Shown: positions 36,350 to 44,303 of the stretch, in pieces
How positions within the stretch are numbered: position 1 is the first letter of the stretch
Layout of the letters: every line of letters begins with the position of its first letter
NCBI RefSeq assembly: GCF_016907955.1
Contig: NZ_JAFBCX010000016.1
Span: 95,215-159,214 of the forward strand
Direction of reading: 5' to 3'
From: Lentzea nigeriaca
GTDB lineage: Bacteria > Actinomycetota > Actinomycetes > Mycobacteriales > Pseudonocardiaceae
DNA length: 64,000 nucleotides
Program-made: the position numbers and the translations under genes
The notes under the pieces: model-generated
What the model saw: the letters and a program-made list of their open reading frames with translations, nothing else
The model's database searches: none
What the model was told of the DNA's origin: nothing

Positions 36350-37728
36350 GCGAACGGATCGTGGTCGTCGGCGGCGGGCTCGGAGGAGTCCGTTCCGCGG
36401 AACGGCTTCGGGAGATGGGTTTCGACGGGCAGATCACGATCCTGTCCGCGGAGCGGCACCTCCCGTACCACCGCCCATGCCTGTCCAAGCAGATCATCAC
36501 GGGTGAATGGCACCCCGACGACTCGCTGCTGTCGTTCTCCGGCGACCTCGACGCCGAGTGGCGGCTCAATTCCCCGGCCCTGCACCTGGACCCGAAGAAG
36601 CAGTCGGTCTGGGTCCCCGGCGGCGAGGAGATCAAGTACGACGGCATGATCATCGCCACCGGTGTCGACGCCAGGGCGATGGGCGGGGCTCCGCGCCACG
36701 ACCCGCGGGTGCACGTGCTGCGGACGCTGGACGACGCGGTCGCGATCCGCAAGAACATCCGGCAGTCGCAGGGCCTCGTCGCCGTCATCGGCGGTGGCTT
36801 CATCGGCTGCGAGCTCGCGTGCTCGGTTCGTCACATGGGCCGCGACGTCGCGCTGATCGTGCGCTCGCCCGCGCTTCTCGGCGGTGTCGTCGGCGACAAG
36901 ATCGGCAAGAAGATCACCGAGGCGCACATCCACCACGGTGTGCGGCTCGCCACCGGTGTCGGCATCAAGCACTGGGTGCGTCAGCCCGGCGGCATCGGCA
37001 TCCACCTCTCCGACGGTCAGGTCTTCTTCGCCTCCTGCGTGGTGCTGGCCGTCGGCGCGGCACCGGCCGTCGACTGGCTGCGCGGCTCCGGTCTGGACAT
37101 CTCGGACGGCGTGCTGTGCGACGCCACCAACCACGTGGTCGGCGCCGAGAACATCGTGGCCTGCGGTGACGTGGCCCGCTGGCCCAACATGCGCTTCAAC
37201 GGCGCCGTGCGCCGCGTCGAGCACTGGCTCAACGCGGTCGAAGGAGGCCGTGCCGCCGCCGAGAACCTGTTGGTGGGCCGCAACCACGCCAAGACGTACA
37301 CGCCGGTTCCGCGGTTCTGGACCGAGCAGTACGGCATGCGCGTCCAGGGCGCCGGCCTGCCCGTCCTGGGCACCGACACCACGGACGTGAACGGACTCAC
37401 GGGTTTCATCGCCAACGGCAAGCTCGTCGGCATCGTGGGTCTGGAGCAGCCGGGCCGCATCATCACCGAGACCCCGGAACTGTTCCGCCAGAACACGGTC
37501 CAGGAGAGCCTCACGGTGTGGACCCAGCCGGCCGAGGAGACCAAGGTCGCCGCGGCACCGGAAGCCCAGCCCACCACCGCGCTCCCGGTCCCCGAACCAG
37601 TCGCCGCCCACGCATCATCGGTTCCCCCGTCCGTCTCGTCGTCGATGTCCCCGCCTTTGCAGCGGCGGCGGCATTCACGGTCGAGGCCGGAGATGGTGCG
37701 AGTGGGCGGAGGACGCGCGAGGCCTTAA
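36346..37728 (+). CDS. FAD-dependent ferredoxin/rubredoxin reductase-like oxidoreductase
   Basis: A 460-residue pyridine nucleotide-disulfide-family reductase. The FAD motif VVVGGGLGGVRSAERLR is at residue 6, the NAD(P) motif VAVIGGGFIGCELA near 147, and ACGDVARWPNMRF near 270. It would move electrons from NAD(P)H to the ferredoxin domain encoded immediately upstream (GTGA overlap). The last 60 residues are Ala/Pro/Ser-rich and end with a basic stretch (RRRHSRSR), an extension absent from typical 400-residue relatives. Confidence 0.9.
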   Translation: MSERIVVVGGGLGGVRSAERLREMGFDGQITILSAERHLPYHRPCLSKQIITGEWHPDDSLLSFSGDLDAEWRLNSPALHLDPKKQSVWVPGGEEIKYDGMIIATGVDARAMGGAPRHDPRVHVLRTLDDAVAIRKNIRQSQGLVAVIGGGFIGCELACSVRHMGRDVALIVRSPALLGGVVGDKIGKKITEAHIHHGVRLATGVGIKHWVRQPGGIGIHLSDGQVFFASCVVLAVGAAPAVDWLRGSGLDISDGVLCDATNHVVGAENIVACGDVARWPNMRFNGAVRRVEHWLNAVEGGRAAAENLLVGRNHAKTYTPVPRFWTEQYGMRVQGAGLPVLGTDTTDVNGLTGFIANGKLVGIVGLEQPGRIITETPELFRQNTVQESLTVWTQPAEETKVAAAPEAQPTTALPVPEPVAAHASSVPPSVSSSMSPPLQRRRHSRSRPEMVRVGGGRARP

Positions 37729-37881
37729 CCCGGTCAGGAGGAATTTGCCCGCCGGCACAGGGCAAGCGGGGACGGCGAACTCCGACGTCGCTGCGTTGGC
37801 CAGGTGGCGGACCGATGACGCCACGCGGCGATGCGCTCGTTCCCGCGCCGGTGGGCGAACCTCCTTCTCGTGCGTCACCAA

Positions 37882-37920
37882 CGGTGTGGCGGCTCGGCGG
37901 GCTCCCGAGCTGCCACACCG
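37882..37920. terminator. Strong hairpin terminator between convergent genes
   Basis: Sixteen-base stem with one G-T type mismatch: 37882-37897 (CGGTGTGGCGGCTCGG) against 37905-37920, 7-nt loop. It lies in the 257-bp spacer between the reductase gene and the KAS III gene. Nothing else convincing was seen in that spacer. Confidence 0.65.
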
Positions 37921-37985
37921 GCCTGTTGCCTGAAGGAGTTCCAGCCTCGCTGCCCAGGACGAGGCGCACCAGCGGTTCGACGACC

Positions 37986-38927
37986 CTACGGGAGGGTGAC
38001 GACCTGGCCCGCCCACGAGAGCCCGCCGCCGAAGGCGAAGAGCAGCACCGGCCGACCGGACGGCAGGTCGCCGCGTTCGACCATTTTGGACAGTGCGAGC
38101 GGCACCGAGGCGGCCGAGGTGTTGCCGGACTCCACGACGTCGCGCGCGATCACCACGTCGTCGCGCAGGTCGAGCTTGCGGGTCATGGCCTCGATGATCC
38201 GCAGGTTGGCCTGGTGGGTGACGATGGCGGCGAGGTCTGTGGTGGCGATGCCCGCCCGCTCGCACGCCTGCGCCGCGACGGCGGGGAGCTCGCTGGTGGC
38301 CCAGCGGAACACGGCCTGGCCCTCCTGGGCGAACCGCGGCTGCCACGCGTCCTGCAGCCGCACCGCGCCGTTGCGCGTCGGGTCGGAACCCCAGGTGACG
38401 GGCCCGATCTCGGCGTCGTCGGCGGCGCTGATCACCGCGGCGCCCGCGCCGTCGCCGAGCAGGATGCAGCTGGCGCGGTCGGTCCAGTCGACGAGGTCGG
38501 ACATCTTCTCTGCGCCGATGACCAGCGCGTGCCGGGCGGCGCCCGCACGCAGCGTGTGGTCGGCGGTGGCGAGTGCCGTGCAGAAGCCGGCGCAGGCGTT
38601 GTTGAGGTCGAAGCAGACCGCGGCGGGGATGGTCAGGCGGTTCGCGACCTGGGCGGCGATCGATGGGCAGCGGTCGATCGCGGAACAGGTGGCGACGATG
38701 ACCTGGCCGATGTCGGAGGGTTCGAGGCCGGACGCCGCGAGGGCCTTGGCCGCCGCTGCGGCCGCCATGTCGGTGACCGACTCGTCGTCCGCGATGCGGC
38801 GCGTGGCGATGCCCGTGCGCTGGCGGATCCACTCGTCGTTGGTGTCGACCATCCTCTCCAGGTCGGCGTTGGTCAGCACGCGCTGCGGCTGGTGGTGCCC
38901 GAGCGCGACGACACGGGATCCGGACAA
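37986..38927 (-). CDS. 3-oxoacyl-ACP synthase III (KAS III/FabH-like)
   Basis: A 313-residue thiolase-fold condensing enzyme. FabH joins acyl-CoA to malonyl-ACP to start fatty acid synthesis. The catalytic Cys112 is in LNNACAGF, His in VTHQANLRI and Asn in SGNTSAAS. TTG 38927 is chosen because AAAGGAG lies six bases upstream and the resulting N-terminus matches the family. As a lone FabH paralogue beside a divergent TetR gene, it may serve a special starter unit, or act in 3-oxoacid or lipid catabolism control. Confidence 0.9.
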   Translation of the reverse strand: MSGSRVVALGHHQPQRVLTNADLERMVDTNDEWIRQRTGIATRRIADDESVTDMAAAAAAKALAASGLEPSDIGQVIVATCSAIDRCPSIAAQVANRLTIPAAVCFDLNNACAGFCTALATADHTLRAGAARHALVIGAEKMSDLVDWTDRASCILLGDGAGAAVISAADDAEIGPVTWGSDPTRNGAVRLQDAWQPRFAQEGQAVFRWATSELPAVAAQACERAGIATTDLAAIVTHQANLRIIEAMTRKLDLRDDVVIARDVVESGNTSAASVPLALSKMVERGDLPSGRPVLLFAFGGGLSWAGQVVTLP

Positions 38928-38969
38928 GGTGTGCTCCTTTGGCGAGGCGACGACGCGGCGAATATAGCA

Positions 38970-38983
38970 ACCGATCGATCGGT
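38970..38983. promoter_or_regulatory. TetR-type operator between KAS III and TetR genes
   Basis: ACCGATCGATCGGT is a perfect 14-bp palindrome, 42 bp from the KAS III start and 24 bp from the TetR start. It overlaps where both promoters should lie and resembles operators with the CGATCG-type core seen for TetR-family repressors. Confidence 0.6.
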
Positions 38984-39007
38984 AGCTAAAGAGGTTAGGA
39001 TGTGTGC

Positions 39008-39610
39008 GTGAGCCCACGTCGTTCTGTCGCCGACACCCTCGAAACGCGGCAGCGCATCCTCGACAGGAGCCTCGCCATCGCCTCCGCGGAAGGCCTGGAG
39101 GGCCTGACGATCGGCAGGCTCGCCGACGAGCTGGGCATGAGCAAAGCCGGTCTGCTGGGCCACTTCGGCACCAAGGAGGGCCTGCAACTCGCGGTGGTCG
39201 ACGAGGCGGCGGCGGTCTTCGCCCGCGAGGTGCCGCAGCGCGTCAAACAGCTCCCGTCCGGCCTGCCGCGCCTCAAGGCGGTCTGCGAGGCCTGGGTGTC
39301 GTACCTGGAACGCGAGGTGCTGCCCGGCGGCTGCTTCTTCACCGCGGCCACGACGGAGTTCGACGGCCGCAGCGGCCGCGTGCGCGACGCCCTGGCCGGC
39401 ATGAACGCCTTGTGGCGCAGGGACCTCCGCATCCACACCCGCCGCGCCATCAGCGACGGCGACCTGCCGGCCGACACCGACGTCGAGCAGCTGGTCTACG
39501 AGATCATCGGCATCATGCTGGCGCTCAACCACTTCCTGCAGCTCGAACACGACAGCGCGGCCCCCGCCCGCGCCCGCAAGGCGCTGGACCGGCTCTTCAG
39601 CTCGCGATGA
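39008..39610 (+). CDS. TetR-family transcriptional regulator
   Basis: A 200-residue TetR repressor. The HTH is at about residues 13-58 (RQRILDRSLAIASAEGLEGLTIGRLADELGMSKAGLLGHFGTKEGL), with a TetR_C_6-like ligand domain (YLEREVLPGGCFFTAATTEFDGR near 98). GTG 39008 and GTG 39002 are both possible starts. It is divergent from the KAS III gene with a perfect palindrome in the spacer, so it likely controls both, perhaps sensing an acyl-CoA. Confidence 0.92.
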   Translation: MSPRRSVADTLETRQRILDRSLAIASAEGLEGLTIGRLADELGMSKAGLLGHFGTKEGLQLAVVDEAAAVFAREVPQRVKQLPSGLPRLKAVCEAWVSYLEREVLPGGCFFTAATTEFDGRSGRVRDALAGMNALWRRDLRIHTRRAISDGDLPADTDVEQLVYEIIGIMLALNHFLQLEHDSAAPARARKALDRLFSSR

Positions 39611-39734
39611 ACGCGTTGACGACCGCGACCACCTCGGCGGGCTGCTCCTGAACCATGCCGTGCGTCGCGTCGAGGGACTCGGCGCGTTGCGCAGCGCCGA
39701 GCGCCACCACCCAGGCCGGTGAGGTTCTCGTCAT
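39597..39734 (-). pseudogene. C-terminal relic of an alpha/beta hydrolase
   Basis: A 45-codon frame whose product ends DATHGMVQEQPAEVVAVVNAFIAS. This is the usual last segment of an alpha/beta hydrolase, including the catalytic His, but the nucleophile elbow and all upstream parts are missing. The 13-bp overlap with the TetR end and lack of N-terminal sequence show a decayed gene. Confidence 0.6.
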
Positions 39735-39797
39735 GGATCAAACGTCAAGGCGTGTGACATGTGTCCGGTATGCGATCGGTAGTTACGATCGGGAGTT

Positions 39798-42344
39798 GTG
39801 GAGTTCCGGGTGCTCGGGCCGGTGGAGTGTTACGCCGACGATGGCGTGCGCCTGAGCCTTGGGCCGCCCAAGCAGCGGGCCGTGCTCGCGCTGCTGCTGG
39901 CTCAGCCGGGTCGGGTGCTGTCGGTCGACCGGCTGATCAGCGTGCTGTGGGACGACGCCCCGCCCAAGACCGCGTTGAAGAATCTGCAGGTCTACGTCTA
40001 CCAGCTGCGCAAGATCGTCGGCTCGCGGTTGCTGTCGCGGGCGCCCGGCTACCTGATGTCGATCGATCCCGCCGAGCTCGATCTCACCCGGTTCACCGAG
40101 TTACTAGACGTCGCCCGCGGGGAACGCACCCCGCAGCGCTACCGGGAAGCCCTCGCGGTGTGGCGCGGGCCCGCGCTCGCCGATCTCGCGGCGTCGGGAC
40201 TGTTGCGCGGGGTCGTCGCGCAGCTGGAGGAACTGCGGCTGGCCGCGCGGGTCGAGTGCGCCGAGGCCGAGCTCGATCTCGGGCGGCACGTCGAGATCGT
40301 CGCGGACCTCAACGAGTGGGTGCGCGAACATCCGTTGAACGAACGTCTGCGCGAGCAGCAGCTGGTCGCGCTGCACCGGGCTGGACGGCCGGCCGAGGCG
40401 CTCGCGGCGTACCAGGAGTGCCGCCGGGTGCTCATGGACGAGCTGGGCGTCGAGCCCGGTGAGTCGTTGCGGCGGTTGCAGGCCGAGATCCTGCGCGCGA
40501 AACCCGTTGGTGCGGCGGCGATCCGGCAGCTGCCGCCGGACGTGGTCACGTTCGCGGGACGATCGCGCGAGCTGAACCTGGTCAAGGCGCAGACCCGGCA
40601 GGACAGGGTCGCGGTGTGCGTGATCACCGGGCAGGCGGGCATCGGCAAGTCGGCCCTCGCCGTGCGCGCGGCCCATGAGATCGCCGCGCAGTTCCCGGAC
40701 GGCCAGCTCTACGCCGACCTCTCCGACGGGGCGTCGGACCGGATCCTGAGCCAGTTCCTGCGCGCGCTCGGCGAACGTCCCGGCGACGAGGAAGCCCTGC
40801 GCTACCGCTCTCTCACGGCGTCACGCCGGCTGCTCGTGGTGCTGGACAACGTTGCCACCGCGGCCCAGGTCACCCGCCTGCTGCCCACCGGGCCGGGCTC
40901 GGCGGTGCTCATCACGTCACGCCGTCCGCTCACCGCGCTGCACGGCGCTTCCTGCGTGAAGCTCGGCGCCCTGCCGCTGGAGGACGCCTTGCAGCTGCTG
41001 ACGGGCGTCGCCGGGAAGGTCGACGACGCGACGGAACTCCTGCGCTGGTGCGGAGGTTCGCCGCTGGCGCTGCGGATCGCGGGTGCCCGGCTCTCCGCCG
41101 GTCCACAGTGGACTGCGCTGTCGCTCGCCGTGCGGCTGGCCGACGAAACCCGTCGCCTCGAGGAGCTGGGGGTCGGCAACGTGGCGGTGCGGTCGGCGTT
41201 CGAGGTGAGCTACGCCGAACTCGGATCTCCGGCCGTGGCAAGGGTTTTCCGGCTGCTCGGCCTGCTCGACGGCCCGGACTTCTCCGTCGCGGCCGCGCGG
41301 GCGCTGACCGACGTGCCGGACGTCGAGGAACTGCTCGCCGAGCTGGTCGACGCCCACCTCGTCGAGGAACCGGTGCCCGGCCGCTTCGCCCTGCACGACC
41401 TGCTGCGGCTGTTCGCGCGGGAGCGGTGCCGCGGCTCGGAGTCGTCGGCCGAACGGTCGCTGGCGCTGGAACGCCTGCACAAGCACTACCTGGAAGCGTT
41501 GGCGGACAACCCGACCGACCTCTGGCTCGCGGAGGAACGCGACAACCTGATCGCCGCCGCCCACCAGGCTTCTCCCGCCGACGCGATCGAGTTCGCCGCC
41601 GGTCTGTCGTGGTACTTCCGGCGCCGCTCCGAGGTGGCGGACTGGGCCGCGCTGAACACCCTCGCACTGGAGGCCGCGCGGTCCCTGGGCGACACGCGCG
41701 CGGAAGCGTTGGCGTTGAAGGAACTCGGCGCGGCCTGCGAGCGCGGCTTCAAGTTCGCCGAGGCGCAGCAGCACTGGGCGGCGGCGCTCACGTTGGCCCG
41801 CTCGTCGGGCGACCGGCAGCTCGAAGCCGTGACGCTCAACAACCTCGGCATCGTGCACTGGCGCCGCCGCGACCTGCCCGCCGCCGTCACCTCGCTCGAA
41901 GCGTCGCTGACGTTGCGGGAGGAGCTTTCCGACGCGCAGGGCGCGGCCTACGTGCGCACCAACCTCGGTCTGGTGCACGCGGCACGGGGCGACCTCCAGG
42001 CGGCTGTGGCTTGCTACGAGCAGACTTTGACGACGTTCCGCGCGTGCGGCGACAGGTCCGGTGAGCTGCACGCGTTGGCGAACATGGCCGACGCGCACCG
42101 GCAGATGGGCTCGCTCGACCGCGCTCTTGAGCTGGCGGAGGAAGCGCTGCGGCTGGCGCGATCGGTGGGGGACAGGCAGATCGAAGCAGGGGTGTTGCTG
42201 GATCGCGGCATCGTGCACGAGCTGGCGGGCCGGGCGGAGGAAGCGAAGGCGTCCTACCGCGAGGCGGTGGAGCTGTCGCGGCGGATCGGGTTCCGGTGGG
42301 GTGAGTCGGAAGCCTCCAGGAAGCTGGCGGGCTTGGTCACGTGA
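39798..42344 (+). CDS. SARP-type regulator with NB-ARC and TPR domains (AfsR-like)
   Basis: An 848-residue regulator. Residues 1-90 are an OmpR-like DNA-binding domain (EFRVLGPVECYADDG ... VYVYQLRKIVG), 95-240 the bacterial transcriptional activation domain (ending LMDELGVEPGESLRRLQAEI), about 250-520 an NB-ARC ATPase (Walker A ITGQAGIGKSAL) and about 600-848 TPR repeats (EAVTLNNLGIVHWRR and similar units). Such proteins activate antibiotic clusters or act globally as AfsR. A TTA codon lies at 40101-40103 (residue 102), suggesting bldA control. No biosynthetic cluster adjoins it here. Confidence 0.94.
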   Translation: MEFRVLGPVECYADDGVRLSLGPPKQRAVLALLLAQPGRVLSVDRLISVLWDDAPPKTALKNLQVYVYQLRKIVGSRLLSRAPGYLMSIDPAELDLTRFTELLDVARGERTPQRYREALAVWRGPALADLAASGLLRGVVAQLEELRLAARVECAEAELDLGRHVEIVADLNEWVREHPLNERLREQQLVALHRAGRPAEALAAYQECRRVLMDELGVEPGESLRRLQAEILRAKPVGAAAIRQLPPDVVTFAGRSRELNLVKAQTRQDRVAVCVITGQAGIGKSALAVRAAHEIAAQFPDGQLYADLSDGASDRILSQFLRALGERPGDEEALRYRSLTASRRLLVVLDNVATAAQVTRLLPTGPGSAVLITSRRPLTALHGASCVKLGALPLEDALQLLTGVAGKVDDATELLRWCGGSPLALRIAGARLSAGPQWTALSLAVRLADETRRLEELGVGNVAVRSAFEVSYAELGSPAVARVFRLLGLLDGPDFSVAAARALTDVPDVEELLAELVDAHLVEEPVPGRFALHDLLRLFARERCRGSESSAERSLALERLHKHYLEALADNPTDLWLAEERDNLIAAAHQASPADAIEFAAGLSWYFRRRSEVADWAALNTLALEAARSLGDTRAEALALKELGAACERGFKFAEAQQHWAAALTLARSSGDRQLEAVTLNNLGIVHWRRRDLPAAVTSLEASLTLREELSDAQGAAYVRTNLGLVHAARGDLQAAVACYEQTLTTFRACGDRSGELHALANMADAHRQMGSLDRALELAEEALRLARSVGDRQIEAGVLLDRGIVHELAGRAEEAKASYREAVELSRRIGFRWGESEASRKLAGLVT

Positions 42345-42381
42345 TGATCCGAACGGCCAGGATCAAGGACCTCGAACACGA

Positions 42382-42492
42382 GCTGACGTCGCCCGGTTCT
42401 TCGCCGACGCCGAGGCGATCCACTCGTTCGAGGGCACCCGCGAGATGACCACGCTGATCGTCGGCAAGGCCATCACGGGGCAGAGCGCTTCG
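42382..42492 (+). pseudogene. C-terminal relic of an acyl-CoA dehydrogenase
   Basis: About 37 codons, ADVARFFADAEAIHSFEG followed by TREMTTLIVGKAITGQSA, match the last segment of glutaryl/acyl-CoA dehydrogenases (EGT...LIVGR.ITG). No start codon or upstream domain is present: it begins within 40 bp of the SARP stop, in another frame, and runs into the modC end. A deletion has removed the rest of the gene. Confidence 0.65.
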
Positions 42493-42498
42493 CGTGAC

Positions 42499-43527
42499 CT
42501 ACTGCGGATAGGTGTGGATCTCCGTCGCCTTCAGCGAAACCCACAACGCGTCGCCGGGCTGCAACCGCAGCTCGGCGACTGTCGCTGTGGTGATGTCGGC
42601 GAGCACGGCAGGAGAGCCGTCGAGGTCCACGCGGGTGGTATGCGCGTGCTGCTCGATGCCGGACACCGTCGCCTGCCAGGTGTTGCGCGGACTGCCAGTG
42701 GGCTTCGAAGGGAACAGGCTGACCGCGGACGGCGGAAACACCACGTGCACCGGACCTTCCGCGGGTTCGGCGATGGTGAGAGTTCCGCCGTCGTCGAGCT
42801 GAACCTCGGTGCCACGAGCGACACCCCGGTAGAAGTTGAGGCCGACGAGGTGCGCCACGTAGTCGGTTCGCGGCTGCCGGACGACGGCACGCGGCGAGCC
42901 CTCCTGCACGACGCGGCCGTTCTCCAGGATGACGAGCCGGTCGGCGAGCACCATCGCGTCCAGCGGGTCGTGCGTGACCAGCAGGGTGTGGCCGGGGTAG
43001 TCGGCGAGGTGCCTGCCGAGCTCCGATCGCACGCGCAACCGGGTGCTCGCGTCCAGGGCGGCCAGTGGCTCGTCGAGGAGCAGCAGCCGAGGCGACGTGG
43101 CGAGGGCGCGGGCCAGGGCCACGCGCTGGGCCTGGCCGCCGGACAGCGCGCGGGGTTTGACGTGAGCGAAGCCGGCAAGCCCCACCTGGTCCAGCCGGCG
43201 GAGTGCGATGGCGTTGGCCTCGGCCTTGCGGGTGCCGCGCGCCCGTAGTCCGAACGCGACGTTGTCGAGCACGCTCATGTGCGCGAAGAGCAGGTAGTCC
43301 TGGAAAACCACGCCGACAGGCCGCATTTCGGCGGGCAGACCGTCCCAAGTGGACCCGTTGAGGCTGATGGCGCCCCCGGCCTCCAGTCCCGCCAGGGCAC
43401 GCAGTGCGGTGGTCTTGCCCGCGCCGTTGGGCCCGAGCAACGCCACGACCTCACCCGGTTCGATGGTGAGGTCGAGCGAGAGGCTGAAGCCGGTGCGCTG
43501 GACGCGGAGCTCGGCGTGCAGGGTCAT
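42499..43527 (-). CDS. modC: Molybdate ABC transporter ATPase
   Basis: A 342-residue ATPase with Walker A GPNGAGKTT, signature LSGGQAQRVALARAL, Walker B LLLLDEP and, at about residues 275-342, a TOBE/Mop domain (NTWQATVSGIEQHAHTTRVDLDG) that senses molybdate in ModC proteins. ATG 43527 overlaps the modB stop by ATGA. Last gene of the operon HTH-TOBE, modA, modB, modC. Confidence 0.93.
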   Translation of the reverse strand: MTLHAELRVQRTGFSLSLDLTIEPGEVVALLGPNGAGKTTALRALAGLEAGGAISLNGSTWDGLPAEMRPVGVVFQDYLLFAHMSVLDNVAFGLRARGTRKAEANAIALRRLDQVGLAGFAHVKPRALSGGQAQRVALARALATSPRLLLLDEPLAALDASTRLRVRSELGRHLADYPGHTLLVTHDPLDAMVLADRLVILENGRVVQEGSPRAVVRQPRTDYVAHLVGLNFYRGVARGTEVQLDDGGTLTIAEPAEGPVHVVFPPSAVSLFPSKPTGSPRNTWQATVSGIEQHAHTTRVDLDGSPAVLADITTATVAELRLQPGDALWVSLKATEIHTYPQ

Positions 43528-44303
43528 GCGCGGATCCACCTGTCCCGCAGCCCGGCCAGCACGGCCACCGACACGAGCAGCAGCACGATGCTGAGCACGA
43601 TCGCGGCGTCCGGATCTGTTTCCAGCGCCAGGTACACGGCGAGCGGCATGGTCGTCGTCCTGCCGGGGAAGTTGCCGGCGAACGTGATCGTCGCGCCGAA
43701 CTCGCCGAGTGCCCGCGCCCAGCAGAGCACTGTCCCCGCAACGACTCCTGGCATGACGCTCGGCAGCGTCACGCGCCGGAACGTCAGCCAGCGGGACGCA
43801 CCGAGCGTGGCCGCGGCCTCCTCGTACCGCGGATCAGCCGCCCGCAACGCGCCTTCTACCGAGATCACCAGGAACGGCATCGCGACGAACGCCTCGGCGA
43901 GCACGACACCCGCCGTCGTGAACGGCAACGAGATCCCGAACCACTGGTCGAGGTGCTGACCGACCACACCACGCCGTCCCAGCACCAGCAGCAACGCCAC
44001 GCCACCGACCACGGGTGGCAGCACGAGCGGAACCGTGACGAGCGCGCGGAGCAGTCCGCGTCCCGGCAGGTCGCCGCGCGCGAGCAACCACGCGAGCGGC
44101 ACCCCCAGAACGAGGCAGACGACCGTGGCGAGCGACGCGCAGACCAACGACAGCCGCAGCGCCTGCCCGACCTCGGCGCTGAAGAGCTGAGTCGGCAGGG
44201 AAGCCCACGGCGCCTTGACGAGCAGCCCCGCGAGCGGCACGAGCAGGAACGCGAGCCCGGCGATCGCGGGCAGGACGAGGACGACCGGCAGCCTGGACCT
44301 CAC
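43524..44303 (-). CDS. modB: Molybdate ABC transporter permease
   Basis: A 259-residue permease with about five membrane helices and the EAA loop EAAATLGASRWLTFRRVTLP near residue 170; ARALGEFGATITFAGN near 205 is typical of ModB/CysT. GTG 44303 overlaps the modA stop by GTGA. It forms the channel of the molybdate importer with ModC. Confidence 0.93.
   Translation of the reverse strand: MRSRLPVVLVLPAIAGLAFLLVPLAGLLVKAPWASLPTQLFSAEVGQALRLSLVCASLATVVCLVLGVPLAWLLARGDLPGRGLLRALVTVPLVLPPVVGGVALLLVLGRRGVVGQHLDQWFGISLPFTTAGVVLAEAFVAMPFLVISVEGALRAADPRYEEAAATLGASRWLTFRRVTLPSVMPGVVAGTVLCWARALGEFGATITFAGNFPGRTTTMPLAVYLALETDPDAAIVLSIVLLLVSVAVLAGLRDRWIRA

Noticed and set aside
36283..37611. 442-codon minus-strand frame opposite the ferredoxin reductase gene.
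   Set aside because: Antisense shadow of a well-supported FAD reductase.
37729..37985. Small frames in the spacer between the reductase and KAS III genes.
   Set aside because: No start with ribosome site or domain; the spacer is explained by a strong hairpin terminator.
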